A stretch of DNA of 64,000 nucleotides from the NCBI GenBank assembly GCA_016928955.1, contig JAFGJV010000048.1:38094-102093 (forward strand). Reading direction: 5' to 3'. Below, in pieces: positions 9,385 to 18,792 of this stretch. The DNA is from Spirochaetales bacterium. GTDB taxonomy: Bacteria > Spirochaetota > Spirochaetia > Treponematales > UBA12059. The translations under genes and the position numbers were made by a program. The notes beneath the pieces were generated by a model that was given only the letters and a program-made list of their open reading frames with translations, did no database searches and was not told the DNA's origin. Each line of letters opens with the position of its first letter. The first letter of the stretch is position 1.

Positions 9385-10383
9385 CTACCCCCGCTCCACG
9401 CGCACGCGCCTGCCCAGGAGCAGGAACACGAAGGCGCCCGTGCCCAGGAAAGCCGTTACCACGCCCAGGGGCAGCTCGCCCGGGAAAAGCCCGCGGGCCA
9501 CGGCGTCGGCAAGCACCACAAAACCGGCGCCCAGTATCGCGGAGCCAGGCACGGTGGGCGACGAGTCGGTGCCCAGTGCCAGCCTGGCGGCATGCGGGAC
9601 GATGAGACCCACCCAGGAAACGGCGCCCGCCATGGCGCTGACCGCTGCCACGCCCAGGGCTGCCGCCGCCAGGGCCAGGCCGCGTTCCAACGAAGGCCGC
9701 GCTCCCAGCGTCGACGCGGTGGCTTCGTCCAGGGACAGGATGGCCAGGCGGAACCTGGTGAGCGACAAGTAGGCAACGGCCACCAGAGCCGGCGCGCTCG
9801 CCATGCCCAAGGTCGCCCAGGTGGCTCCGGACAGGCCTCCCATCATCCAGTAGCTGATTTCCGGTAATTCTTTGCGGGGATCGGCGCCGTATTTGATCAA
9901 GGCCACGGCCGCTGAGAACAGGGCCGACACGGCTATTCCGGACAGGACCAGGCGCAAGACGGCGCCGCCAAAGCGTATGCGGGCGGCCAGGAACACAGAC
10001 AGCGCCAAGGCCAGCACGGCGCCGGCAAAGGCCGAGCCAAACAAGCCCAAGGAGCCAAAACCCAAAACCAAGGCAAGCGCCGCTCCGAACGACGCGCCCT
10101 GGCTGACGCCAAGGAAACCGGCGTCCACCAAGGGGTTGGCGAATATCAGCTGGAAGGCGCACCCCGCGGCGCCCAGGGTCGCGCCCAGCAGCAGGGCCGC
10201 CAGCACGCGCGGCAGGCGTATGAGCAGGACCACGTTCCTTGCCATGGCATCCGACGCCAGGTCGGCGGGATCCATGAATCCCGGCTGCGGGTAGCGGCCA
10301 AAAAGCAGGGCTCCAAAAGCTAGCGCGGCAAGGGCCAGCAAGGCCAGGACCAAACGCCGCCCGGGCCGCGCGGCCGCTCTCAT
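9385..10383 (-). CDS. FecCD-family ABC transporter permease
   Basis: Multi-TM protein with RLPRVLAALLLGATLGAAGCAFQLIFANPLVDAGFLGVSQGASFGAALAL, characteristic of FecCD/BtuC. Confidence 0.95.
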   Translation of the reverse strand: MRAAARPGRRLVLALLALAALAFGALLFGRYPQPGFMDPADLASDAMARNVVLLIRLPRVLAALLLGATLGAAGCAFQLIFANPLVDAGFLGVSQGASFGAALALVLGFGSLGLFGSAFAGAVLALALSVFLAARIRFGGAVLRLVLSGIAVSALFSAAVALIKYGADPRKELPEISYWMMGGLSGATWATLGMASAPALVAVAYLSLTRFRLAILSLDEATASTLGARPSLERGLALAAAALGVAAVSAMAGAVSWVGLIVPHAARLALGTDSSPTVPGSAILGAGFVVLADAVARGLFPGELPLGVVTAFLGTGAFVFLLLGRRVRVERG

Positions 10384-11411
10384 CTCCAGTCGCCCGCCAT
10401 GCGCGGAAGGATCACAGCGTTGAACGAATCGTCGTCCAGATCGTAAAAGAGCCTATAAAAACGCCTGGCCTCGGGCTCCAGCCCCGGTGAGCGGCCGGGA
10501 TACAGCACCTTGGACAGCCACAGAAGTCCCAGGCCCCAGCGCGTGTCCGGTTGGTCCCAGGAGTAGAAATCCTGTGGAAAGCCGTACACCTTACCGGCTT
10601 TGAGTGCCGACAGCGCGGAAAAGCGTGCGTCGCCCTTCATGGCTGGCACCAGGGTGCCGGCGTTCTGTTTGTAGGATATGAGGATGACGATGTCGGGGTT
10701 CCACGCCAGGACCTGCTCGGGGCTTACGGCCGCCCAGCCTGAGCCGGGATTGGCGCCCTTCCATACGGGCGCGCCGCCGGCCATTTCCACAAGGACGGTC
10801 TGCATCCAGGTGTCTGGCGGCACCTCGTAGGCCGAGCCTTTTGCCTGCATGACCAGAACCCTGGGCACCTTGACGCCCGCCTTTTTTGCGCCGGCTACCG
10901 CGCTTGACACCCGCGCAACCACGTCCTTGTAGTAGGCCACCAGGCCTGCGGCCCGCTCTTCCTCACCGAACACGGAACCCAGCGTCTGTATGTCTGCGTA
11001 ATAGTCGTCCGGAGTTTCCAGGTTGAGGTAGAGCGTCGGCACGCCCAGGGCATCCAGACCCGAGCCCAGGCTGGAGCGCATGGTTTCCTTGAGTATCACC
11101 AGGTCCGGTTGCAGGGCTGCGTACGACTCGGCGCTTGCCGACCTGTCCAGGCTGGGTTTGTCCAGAAAGCCCGGATCCACGGCGTTCAGGAAACTGCCCA
11201 GGCCTTGGTCCGTGCCCGCCACCGACACCACGCTGGCCCGGGCTGAAGGAAACGCGTACACGGCGTCCGCCACCATGGTTACCGCCCTGCCGCCCAGCAC
11301 GACGCGGGACGGGTTTTTGGGGAAGGAAGCTGTCCCGCCCGTGCCCTGGGCCGTAACGAAAGAAAAGGCCGCGACAAGCGCGGCTACTACTGCGAACCAT
11401 CTGATTTTCAT
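10380..11411 (-). CDS. ABC transporter substrate-binding protein (metal/oxyanion/corrinoid-type, BtuF-like fold)
   Basis: Signal peptide MKIRWFAVVAALVAAFSFVTAQ; PSRVVLGGRAVTMVADAVYAFP...LQPDLVILKETM; overlaps the permease gene. Confidence 0.9.
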   Translation of the reverse strand: MKIRWFAVVAALVAAFSFVTAQGTGGTASFPKNPSRVVLGGRAVTMVADAVYAFPSARASVVSVAGTDQGLGSFLNAVDPGFLDKPSLDRSASAESYAALQPDLVILKETMRSSLGSGLDALGVPTLYLNLETPDDYYADIQTLGSVFGEEERAAGLVAYYKDVVARVSSAVAGAKKAGVKVPRVLVMQAKGSAYEVPPDTWMQTVLVEMAGGAPVWKGANPGSGWAAVSPEQVLAWNPDIVILISYKQNAGTLVPAMKGDARFSALSALKAGKVYGFPQDFYSWDQPDTRWGLGLLWLSKVLYPGRSPGLEPEARRFYRLFYDLDDDSFNAVILPRMAGDWR

Positions 11412-11442
11412 AGATGGATGATAGCACGAACCCCATACGGCA

Positions 11443-12090
11443 TCAAGATGAAGGGAAATCGCGTACAGCGATCTCATACTCCTCCGGCGTGTCCATGTCG
11501 ACGAGGATGCCCGGATCGTCCACGTCCACGCTGGTCCAGCCCAGGGCCTGCAGGGCGTCCTTGAGCCGCTCGGACAGGTTTCTGTGCTCCAGCAGTGGGA
11601 TGAAACCGTAGGGTATCCATACAGGGTGGCCAAGCCGTCCGCCAAAGGCCGGGAAAACCGCGCTGGCCGAGCTTACTTCCTGCCGCCCTGCCGCGTCCAG
11701 CACGGCCGTAAACGCCTTCACCGGTACCAGCGGCATGTCCGCCGGGCACACAAGGAATCCGCCTGCATCGGGAAGCAGATCCAAGGCGACCCTCGCTCCC
11801 GCCAGGGCGGACGACGCCATGCCGCGTTCCCAGCCTGGATGGCTCTGGAACAGGAGTCCGGGCATGCCGGACAGGGATGCTTCCAGCTCGGCAGCCCGAT
11901 AGCCGGTCACCACGAGGGGAAGGCAGCCTGCCGCGCGCGCGGTGGCGGCTACCTGGGCGCACAGCGTCGTAGGCCCTCCCTTTCCCTTCCAGGGCAACAA
12001 GGGCTTGAAGGGCTCCCGCCCGTTGGCCGACATGCGGCTTCCGCGTCCTGCGGCCGGGATCACGCACACGGAGCGCGCTATGATATCCAT
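11443..12090 (-). CDS. NTP transferase, MobA/MocA-like
   Basis: Start MDIIARSVCVIPAAGRGSRM; ADMPLV and GHPVWIP motifs; DMDTPEEYE C-terminal motif typical of the MobA-like NTP_transf_3 group. Confidence 0.82.
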   Translation of the reverse strand: MDIIARSVCVIPAAGRGSRMSANGREPFKPLLPWKGKGGPTTLCAQVAATARAAGCLPLVVTGYRAAELEASLSGMPGLLFQSHPGWERGMASSALAGARVALDLLPDAGGFLVCPADMPLVPVKAFTAVLDAAGRQEVSSASAVFPAFGGRLGHPVWIPYGFIPLLEHRNLSERLKDALQALGWTSVDVDDPGILVDMDTPEEYEIAVRDFPSS

Positions 12091-12167
12091 GTGGGGAGTA
12101 TTCCCGGCGCCGCCCCAGGGGGTCAAGCGCCGCCTTTCCCCGGAACGGCGTTTTTCGTATACTGATA

Positions 12168-12797
12168 GTGGGATGGACCTTAGCGTTTGGCGCTCGGCCA
12201 TCCCTATCCGGGCCCTGCGGGGCATGCAAGGCGGTGCGCGTGGCTACGACCCTGGCTGTGCTGGAATCTTACCTCCTGGAGGAAGGCCTCAAATATTCCG
12301 TGCACGAGGACTATATACGCACCAGCTTTGCCACGGACCTGTACCGTGACCAGGAAGGCGACCCGTCCGTGTTCATAGCCGCCCGGCTGGACGAGGACGG
12401 GGAGTATTTCAAGCTGATGGCACCCAACCTGTACGCCTACCCTCCGGACGGGCCCAACCGGGCAGACGTGTTCAGGGTGCTCCTGGGCGTATGCTGGCGC
12501 TCCAAGCTGATCAAATACGAGTACGACGAGCGCGACGGCGAGATCCGCGCCATCATAGAATTTCCCCTTGAGGACGGCACCTTGACCAAGCGCCAGTTCC
12601 TGCGTTGCCTGAACGGACTGGTGCAGATCGTGGACGAGTACCATCCGGCCATAGCCAGCGCCATGTCCGGCGGGCCAGGCTCCCTGGACATGGCAGAGGA
12701 CGTGTCCGACAGCCTCCGGCGGGCCGAGCGCCTGTACAAACTGGCCGGTGTCGAGCGGCCCCGGGTGTCGCCCCGGGACCTGCTCCTGGAGGAATGA
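12168..12797 (+). CDS. YbjN-like / type III secretion chaperone-like fold protein (true start possibly GTG ~12237)
   Basis: LESYLLEEGLKYSVHEDYIRTSFATDL...VFRVLLGVCWRSKLIKYEYDERDGEIRAIIEFPLEDGTLTKRQFLRCLNGLVQIVDEY is YbjN-like. Confidence 0.7.
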   Translation: MGWTLAFGARPSLSGPCGACKAVRVATTLAVLESYLLEEGLKYSVHEDYIRTSFATDLYRDQEGDPSVFIAARLDEDGEYFKLMAPNLYAYPPDGPNRADVFRVLLGVCWRSKLIKYEYDERDGEIRAIIEFPLEDGTLTKRQFLRCLNGLVQIVDEYHPAIASAMSGGPGSLDMAEDVSDSLRRAERLYKLAGVERPRVSPRDLLLEE

Positions 12798-15019
12798 CCA
12801 TGTCCCGCTACGACCGCTACTCGGACAGCGCCCTTGGCGTGCTCATCAAGTCGCAGGACATAGCCCTCCGCGCCGAGAGGGAGGAAACCCAGTCCGCGGA
12901 CCTAGCCGCCGCCCTGCTCCTGGCAGCCCTCCCCGACATCGTGGCCATAGCCAAGCGCAACCACGCCTATGTGGACGACTCCAAGCTCAAGACCCTGAAC
13001 GAGCGGATAGAGGCGGCCCCCAGGCGCGAGGCCGACGGGCCGGTCAAGATATCGCCAGAGTTCCGCGTCATCCTGGATTCGGCAGAGGCCCTTGCCGGAG
13101 ACGCCAAGGTTGAGCCCCTGCACCTGATAGAAGCGGCGTGGCCGGCCATCAAGGACGATATCACGGCCTTCCTGCGCCCGGAAGCGGCGCCCGTGCTCCG
13201 CCTGTCGCCTGACGAGGTCAGCCTCTATGAAACCGGCGAAACCGACCGGGCCGAGGCGGACGCCGCTCGGATACTGGCCCGCTTTGGCCAGGAACTGACG
13301 GCGCAGGACGCCGAGCACCTGGTATTCGGGCGCGAGAAGGAGATAGACGCCCTGGCGTCGGCCCTGCTCAAATACTGGAAGCCCAATCCCCTCCTGGTGG
13401 GCGAGTCGGGGGTCGGCAAGACCGCCTTGGTGCACGGCCTGGCGCAGAGAATCAAGCTCGGCGCTGTGCCTCACAATTTGAAACGCGCGCGGATTTTCGA
13501 GCTCCGGGTGTCCGAACTCCTGGCCGGCACTACCCTGCACGGCGCCCTTGAGGAAAACGTCAACCAGGTGGTTGAGGCGGCCGAGCTTTTGCCCGACGCG
13601 TTTCTGTTCATTGACGAGTTCCACCAGGTGGTACCCGCCTTTGCCAACAACCCCATATCAGAGATCCTCAAACCGGCCCTGTCGTCCGGCAGGATACGCT
13701 GCATAGGCGCCACGACCAGTTCCGACTACGCCCGCTACCTGGAAAAGGACGCGGCCTTGCTCAGGCGCTTCCAGACCATCCTGGTCAAGGAGCCCGACAA
13801 GGCCACCGTCAGGGCCATCCTGGAGGGCGTTGCCCCGGTCCTGGAGCGTCATTTCTCCCTGGCCATACCTGCCACCCTGTTGGACCGTGCCCTGGAAATT
13901 TCGCGGCGCTACCTGCCCATGCGCCGCTACCCCGACAAGGCCCTGGACACCCTGGACAGGGCTTGCTCCCGGGCGGCATTTTCCGCCGAGCCTGTCCTGA
14001 CCGAGGCCCGTCTCATGGACGCTGTCAGGGACATAGCCAACGTGGTGGCCGATCCCGGCCTGGATTCGCATAGCGGCCTGCCCGGACTGGAAGAAGCCAT
14101 CCGGAGGGACATCAAGGGACAGGACGACGCCGTGCGCCTGGTGGCGGAGGCCGTCCGCGTATCCAAGATGCGCCTGGGACTCCACGAAGGCAGGCCCGAG
14201 GGAGCGTTCCTGCTTACGGGTCCGACCGGCGTGGGCAAAACGGCCCTGGCCATCAGCCTTGCCCGGGCCCTATCCGGCCGTGAGGACGCCATCTTCCGCA
14301 TAGACATGAGCGAGTTCTCCGACGGACACACCGCGGCAAGGCTCCTGGGAGCCCCGCCGGGCTACGTGGGTTACGACGATTCGCCCCTGTTGTCGCGAGC
14401 CGTGGACACCTGTTCCGGCGGCGTGCTCCTCTTGGACGAGCTGGAAAAGGCCCATCCCCAGGTGCACCGCGTGTTCCTCCAGATACTGGACGCTGGCCGC
14501 GCCACGGACTCATCTGGGCGCGTTCTGTCCTTCTCGTCCATCACCATCGTGGCCACCTGCAACGTTGGCAGCGAGGCGGCTCCTCCGGTTGGCTTTGGCC
14601 AGGACGAACTGCCCGGCAGGACGGGTGCGCCTTTGGCCGCGCTCAAACGCGCGTTCCCCGTCGAGCTCCTCAATCGTTTCGACGCCATCGTCCCGTTCCG
14701 CAGCCTGGACCACAACGACGCCATGGCCATACTGAAGGACGGCATAGTGGCCAAGGCCAACGCCACGCTCCTGGAAGAGTACGGCGTGGCGCTCGAGCTG
14801 TCCGAGGAAGCCGCGCGCCTGATTTTGGGCGAGGGTTTCTCCCGCGAGTTCGGTGCGCGTCACCTCCAGCGGGCGTACCGCTCCCTTGTTGCAACTCCCC
14901 TGTCGCGCGCCATCGCGGGTTTGGCCGGTGCGGGCACGATAGACGTTGTGGTCGAGGGAGGCGCTCTGTGCTTCCGGCCTCGAACCAGCCCTGGCTCTGA
15001 TACCGTTGGCGACGCCTGA
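12794..15019 (+). CDS. Clp-family AAA+ ATPase (ClpA/ClpC-like, two AAA modules)
   Basis: ATGA overlap with preceding gene. Walker A motifs GESGVGKTA and GPTGVGKTA; LFIDEFHQV and LLLDELEKAHP; C-terminal D2 domain GFSREFGARHLQRAY. Confidence 0.92.
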   Translation: MTMSRYDRYSDSALGVLIKSQDIALRAEREETQSADLAAALLLAALPDIVAIAKRNHAYVDDSKLKTLNERIEAAPRREADGPVKISPEFRVILDSAEALAGDAKVEPLHLIEAAWPAIKDDITAFLRPEAAPVLRLSPDEVSLYETGETDRAEADAARILARFGQELTAQDAEHLVFGREKEIDALASALLKYWKPNPLLVGESGVGKTALVHGLAQRIKLGAVPHNLKRARIFELRVSELLAGTTLHGALEENVNQVVEAAELLPDAFLFIDEFHQVVPAFANNPISEILKPALSSGRIRCIGATTSSDYARYLEKDAALLRRFQTILVKEPDKATVRAILEGVAPVLERHFSLAIPATLLDRALEISRRYLPMRRYPDKALDTLDRACSRAAFSAEPVLTEARLMDAVRDIANVVADPGLDSHSGLPGLEEAIRRDIKGQDDAVRLVAEAVRVSKMRLGLHEGRPEGAFLLTGPTGVGKTALAISLARALSGREDAIFRIDMSEFSDGHTAARLLGAPPGYVGYDDSPLLSRAVDTCSGGVLLLDELEKAHPQVHRVFLQILDAGRATDSSGRVLSFSSITIVATCNVGSEAAPPVGFGQDELPGRTGAPLAALKRAFPVELLNRFDAIVPFRSLDHNDAMAILKDGIVAKANATLLEEYGVALELSEEAARLILGEGFSREFGARHLQRAYRSLVATPLSRAIAGLAGAGTIDVVVEGGALCFRPRTSPGSDTVGDA

Positions 15020-15104
15020 GCCCGAGTCCCGTACGCGGTCCCGTCTGGCGGCCTGTGCGTTTTCCCTGATTGCCTAAGGCCCTCGGCGGCCGTATACTTC
15101 CAGA

Positions 15105-15968
15105 ATGTTGTTCCGCGACAGGCCGGACGGCGTCCGCGTCAGGCATGACACCCACATGTCCGCCATGCTCCCCTACGTGATGCGCTCGCGCTCGTCGGCC
15201 ACCGTGTACTTTTCCCGGAACGTGGACGTTGAAGCCGCCCTGTCCTACATACACAGAATGAACGCCGAGCAACCGGGCGCCCGCTACAGCCTGTTCGGCA
15301 TACTGCTTTCCGCCGCGGTGCGCGTGTTCGCCCTCAAGCCCAGGCTCAACCGCTTCGTGTCGCGGCGCGGGGTGTACCAGCGCAGCGAACTGTGCTTCTC
15401 CTTCATCGTCAAGCAGTCGCTCACGGAGGAGGCACCCGAGCGCTCGGCCAAGGTCTGGTTCGAGCCGGAGGACACCCTGTCCACCGTGATTGCCAAGACG
15501 AACCAGGCCATTGATTCCATCCGGTCCATAGACCAGACGCCCGACGAGAAGGAGATGAGCTTTGTCGGTTCCATCCCCGGCATGCGCGCCTTCTCCACAT
15601 TCATCTTCCGTTTGCTCGACTCGTGGAACATAGCCCCGCGCGGCATGATCAAGTCCGACCCCCTGTACGCGTCGGCGTACTTTGCCAACCTGGGCAGCAT
15701 AGGCCTGGAAACGCCCTACCACCACCTGTACGAATGGGGCACGGCCAGCCTGTTCGTGGCCATGGGCACCATCACCCGAGGCGGCAACGGCAGGCGCCAG
15801 GTCAACATAAAAATATCCCTGGACGAACGCATAGCCGACGGCATCTACTTCGCGCACGCGGCCGGCCTCATGGCCAGGTTCATGAGAAAGCCGGAGGAAC
15901 TGGAAATGCCGCTGGACGACATGAAACGGGGCGGGATTCTGGACACGGAGCCCGCCGGAGCCGAATGA
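15105..15968 (+). CDS. Chloramphenicol-acetyltransferase/E2-acyltransferase-fold protein, probably lacking the catalytic His
   Basis: N-terminal 'YVMRSRSSATVYFSRNVDVEAAL' and C-terminal KISLDERIADGIYFAHAAGLM, which aligns by eye with the DHRxxDG motif of 2-oxoacid dehydrogenase E2. Confidence 0.72.
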   Translation: MLFRDRPDGVRVRHDTHMSAMLPYVMRSRSSATVYFSRNVDVEAALSYIHRMNAEQPGARYSLFGILLSAAVRVFALKPRLNRFVSRRGVYQRSELCFSFIVKQSLTEEAPERSAKVWFEPEDTLSTVIAKTNQAIDSIRSIDQTPDEKEMSFVGSIPGMRAFSTFIFRLLDSWNIAPRGMIKSDPLYASAYFANLGSIGLETPYHHLYEWGTASLFVAMGTITRGGNGRRQVNIKISLDERIADGIYFAHAAGLMARFMRKPEELEMPLDDMKRGGILDTEPAGAE

Positions 15969-16034
15969 CATCCGTGTCGGCCCGTGCCCGCCCCCGATCT
16001 TTGGCAAGACTGCCGCCGCGATTGAGGAGGAGCC

Positions 16035-16565
16035 ATGGACAAGCATATCGTTGAGGAAGTGCCAGAATTTTACAGGATCATTACCCTGGAACCCTTCCGC
16101 AAAACGGAAGGCGTGCGCTTTGACCTTGTGCCCATGGACCTGCTGCCCCGGATAGACGGCATAGACAGGGTCATCCACGATAAAGACGCCCTGTCCCCAG
16201 GCCCCGTTGGCGGCGTGGAGCGCCCCTGGTACCTGCACCAGTCCCAGGAGGATAACCTGATAGTCCTCCACGGCGTCAGGACCGTGGACATATACACGCT
16301 GAAACACCGCAGGGTGGAAACCTTCGTGGTGGAGCCTGAACGCGTGCTTAAAAACGGCACACTTGTCTACGATGGCCCCGCCATGCTGGTGTGGCCCTGC
16401 AACGTGTTCCACCGCATACGCTCGGGCGAGCGCGGGTCCGCGTCGCTCAATTTTGCCGTGCGCCATCCCGGCTTTGACATCCGCACGAATTTCAGCGTGT
16501 ACAGGCTGGACACGGACACGGGAGACTATTCGGTGATCCGCGCTGGCCACCTGGACCAGAACTGA
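16035..16565 (+). CDS. Cupin-like hypothetical protein
   Basis: Good SD (aggagg) and beta-rich sequence: GGVERPWYLHQSQEDNLIVLHGVRTVDIYTL...VWPCNVFHRIRSGERGSASLNFAV. Confidence 0.6.
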   Translation: MDKHIVEEVPEFYRIITLEPFRKTEGVRFDLVPMDLLPRIDGIDRVIHDKDALSPGPVGGVERPWYLHQSQEDNLIVLHGVRTVDIYTLKHRRVETFVVEPERVLKNGTLVYDGPAMLVWPCNVFHRIRSGERGSASLNFAVRHPGFDIRTNFSVYRLDTDTGDYSVIRAGHLDQN

Positions 16566-16582
16566 GAGCTCGCTGATTGCCG

Positions 16583-16605
16583 CCCCCGGGCAAGGCGCCC
16601 GGGGG
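16583..16605. terminator. GC-rich inverted repeat between convergent genes
   Basis: CCCCCGGGC-AAGGC-GCCCGGGGG; no long T tract. Confidence 0.55.
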
Positions 16606-16628
16606 ACAAAACGTTCAGGCGACAGTCC

Positions 16629-18017
16629 TCAGAACGCGCTGACGTTCAGCCTTCCACCCGTCAGGCATTTGCCAGAGAGCGAGGCCGTGGGAACGACGGC
16701 AGCCAGTATGGCCGCCTTGATCTGCGCGGCTGTTGCCTCAGGATGCGTGGCCGCGTACAGGGCAACGCCGCCGGTCACGTGCGGCGTGGCCATGGACGTG
16801 CCGGAATACGACGCGTAGCTGGACGAGCGGCCGTTCTTACTTGGCACAGTGGAATACACGGCCGAGCCTGGCGCGCCCAGGTCCACGCGGGTGGCGCCGT
16901 AGTTCGAGTAGCTGGCCAGGAGGCCGGCGGAGTCTATGGCCGCCACGGATATGATGTTGGCGTTCGGGTAGCCGGCAGGATAGCTGATGGTGGCGTCTAT
17001 GTTGAGGCTCTCGTTGCCGGCGGCCGCCACGAACAGGATGTCAGCGGCGTTGGCGCGCTCGATGGCGTCCTGCAGGAGTTGCGAGAAGGCCCCCCCGCCC
17101 CAGGAATTGTTGGTGGCCGGCAAGCGCAGTCCGTGCCGCAGCTTAAGGTCGGTAAGGTAGTCAACGGCCCTGATGGCGTTCTCGGTGGTGCCGCCTGTTG
17201 AGCCGAGGAACTTGGCCGTGATGATGCGCACGTTCCAGGCTACGCCTGCCACGCCGATACCGTTCCCGCCGATGGCGCCGATGGTGCCGGACACGTGCGT
17301 GCCGTGGTCGTCGGAGCCGCCGTCATAGGTGCTGTTGTTGTTCGCGGCAAAATCCCAGCCGTGGATGTCGTCCACATAGCCGTTTCCGTCGTTGTCGACG
17401 CCGTCCACGGGATCGTAGGGGTTGGTCCATATCTGCCCCGCCAGGTCCGTGTGGCTGTACATGGCGCCTTCGTCGATCACGCCGATGTGTATCGTCGTCG
17501 ATCCGGTGTTGCCCCTGGCCCAGGCCTCGCCAGCCTGGCTTCCGTACTGGTTGGCCGGGGTGGTGGCGTCGCCATACATACCCCACAGCTGGCCGGACGT
17601 GTAATAAGGGTCGTTGGATACGGCGGCGTGCTTGTATACGTAATTCGGCTCGACGATCTCGATTCCAGGCTGGCCCCTGAGCTTGCCAAGCGCCTCAACC
17701 ACGGACAGCCGCGTCCGCACCACGTAGAAGCCTTCGTTTTGTCCTAGGCGTTCCATGGCCATGGTCTGGACGGAACGCTGTACAGACGCATAGGCAGCCC
17801 CCAAGGCCCGCCCCCGGGCTTCCGGAGTGGACCCCGGAGCGAATTTGACCAAAAGCTCGCCGGCCACGCAGTCTCCTTCTGGAAGGCTCTCCACGACAAG
17901 CCGGACATCGGCGTCCGCAGTCGCTTCCGGAATGGCTCCGGGGGCGAGCACGGCGTTGTCGCACGACACGACCGTCACGAACGTGATGAGGATCAGCGCG
18001 TACACGATTTTCTTCAT
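16629..18017 (-). CDS. Subtilisin-like serine protease (S8), lipoprotein with N-terminal prodomain
   Basis: Lipobox-like VVSCDN; catalytic Asp region IGVIDEGAMYSHTDL, His DDHGTHVSGT, Ser YSGTSMATPHVTGG. Confidence 0.95.
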   Translation of the reverse strand: MKKIVYALILITFVTVVSCDNAVLAPGAIPEATADADVRLVVESLPEGDCVAGELLVKFAPGSTPEARGRALGAAYASVQRSVQTMAMERLGQNEGFYVVRTRLSVVEALGKLRGQPGIEIVEPNYVYKHAAVSNDPYYTSGQLWGMYGDATTPANQYGSQAGEAWARGNTGSTTIHIGVIDEGAMYSHTDLAGQIWTNPYDPVDGVDNDGNGYVDDIHGWDFAANNNSTYDGGSDDHGTHVSGTIGAIGGNGIGVAGVAWNVRIITAKFLGSTGGTTENAIRAVDYLTDLKLRHGLRLPATNNSWGGGAFSQLLQDAIERANAADILFVAAAGNESLNIDATISYPAGYPNANIISVAAIDSAGLLASYSNYGATRVDLGAPGSAVYSTVPSKNGRSSSYASYSGTSMATPHVTGGVALYAATHPEATAAQIKAAILAAVVPTASLSGKCLTGGRLNVSAF

Positions 18018-18172
18018 GGCATCCCTCTACACAGGTTGGCTTGCGCGGCAACCAGGGCCGCGCGTATTCAGTAAGCCATACCTCTGCAGAGCGGAAGGAG
18101 TTGCGGGATTTCCCGCCGAATGAAAATTATATAACAGAATTGGCGGACTGGGACCGTCCCAGGTGCGCCATA

Positions 18173-18496
18173 CTACATCATGGCAAAGGCCAGGGCGACG
18201 AGGGCGGCGCCGAGCGCCACAACGGCTACAATCCACATGAACACGGGTACGGGCGGCGCGGGCTCCTTGGGCGCCCGTATCTCCGGCGTCGCGAAGGAAC
18301 CGGGGGCGTTGAAATCACCCGAGTGCCCGCACACGGGGCACCCGGTCCTGAAACGCTCGGGGTCGCCTGAGAACCCGCACTTCGGGCACAGCACGGACGT
18401 GAATATGCGCCCGCAGTCTGGGCAGACCTTTGTGTCCCTGCCCACCTCGGCCCCGCAGTGCTGGCAGTAATAACGGGGCTGGTTCCTGGCTTTCAG
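18173..18496 (-). CDS. Zinc-ribbon membrane protein (possible CTG start overlapping fmdB-like stop)
   Basis: RYYCQHCGAEVGRDTKVCPDCGRIF...LCPKCGFSGDPERFRTGCPVCGHSG, then C-terminal TM VFMWIVAVVALGAALVALAFA. No ATG after the overlap; the ORF track extends to 18700 in the fmdB-overlapping region. Confidence 0.6.
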   Translation of the reverse strand: MKARNQPRYYCQHCGAEVGRDTKVCPDCGRIFTSVLCPKCGFSGDPERFRTGCPVCGHSGDFNAPGSFATPEIRAPKEPAPPVPVFMWIVAVVALGAALVALAFAMM

Positions 18497-18792
18497 GCGC
18501 TTTCCTTTGCCTTTGCCGCGTCCTTTGCAGCGGTGCCGCCAGAAGACGTATCGGCAGGGGGCGCCGCGGGACTTGACGGAGCCTTTGTGTCCTTGCCTGC
18601 GGCGCTGTTTTTGCCCTTGGAATCGTTCACGTAGAATCCGGACCCCTTGAAGATGACCCCTGAGCCGCCGAATATCAGGCGCCGGACTTCCTTCCCGCAC
18701 TCCGGGCAGGTTTTTATGGGCTCGTCGGACATGTTCTGAAATACCTCAAAGCTGTGTCCGCAGGAACGGCACTCGTATTCATAGGTAGGCAT
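18493..18792 (-). CDS. FmdB-family zinc ribbon protein
   Basis: MPTYEYECRSCGHSFEVFQNMSDEPIKTCPECGKEVRRLIFGGSGVIFKGSGFY is the diagnostic FmdB pattern. Confidence 0.95.
   Translation of the reverse strand: MPTYEYECRSCGHSFEVFQNMSDEPIKTCPECGKEVRRLIFGGSGVIFKGSGFYVNDSKGKNSAAGKDTKAPSSPAAPPADTSSGGTAAKDAAKAKESA

Noticed and set aside
14670-16550. 626-aa minus-strand ORF opposite the acyltransferase-like and cupin-like genes
   Set aside because: Antisense shadow ORF; the opposite strand has recognisable motifs, SDs and plausible start codons.
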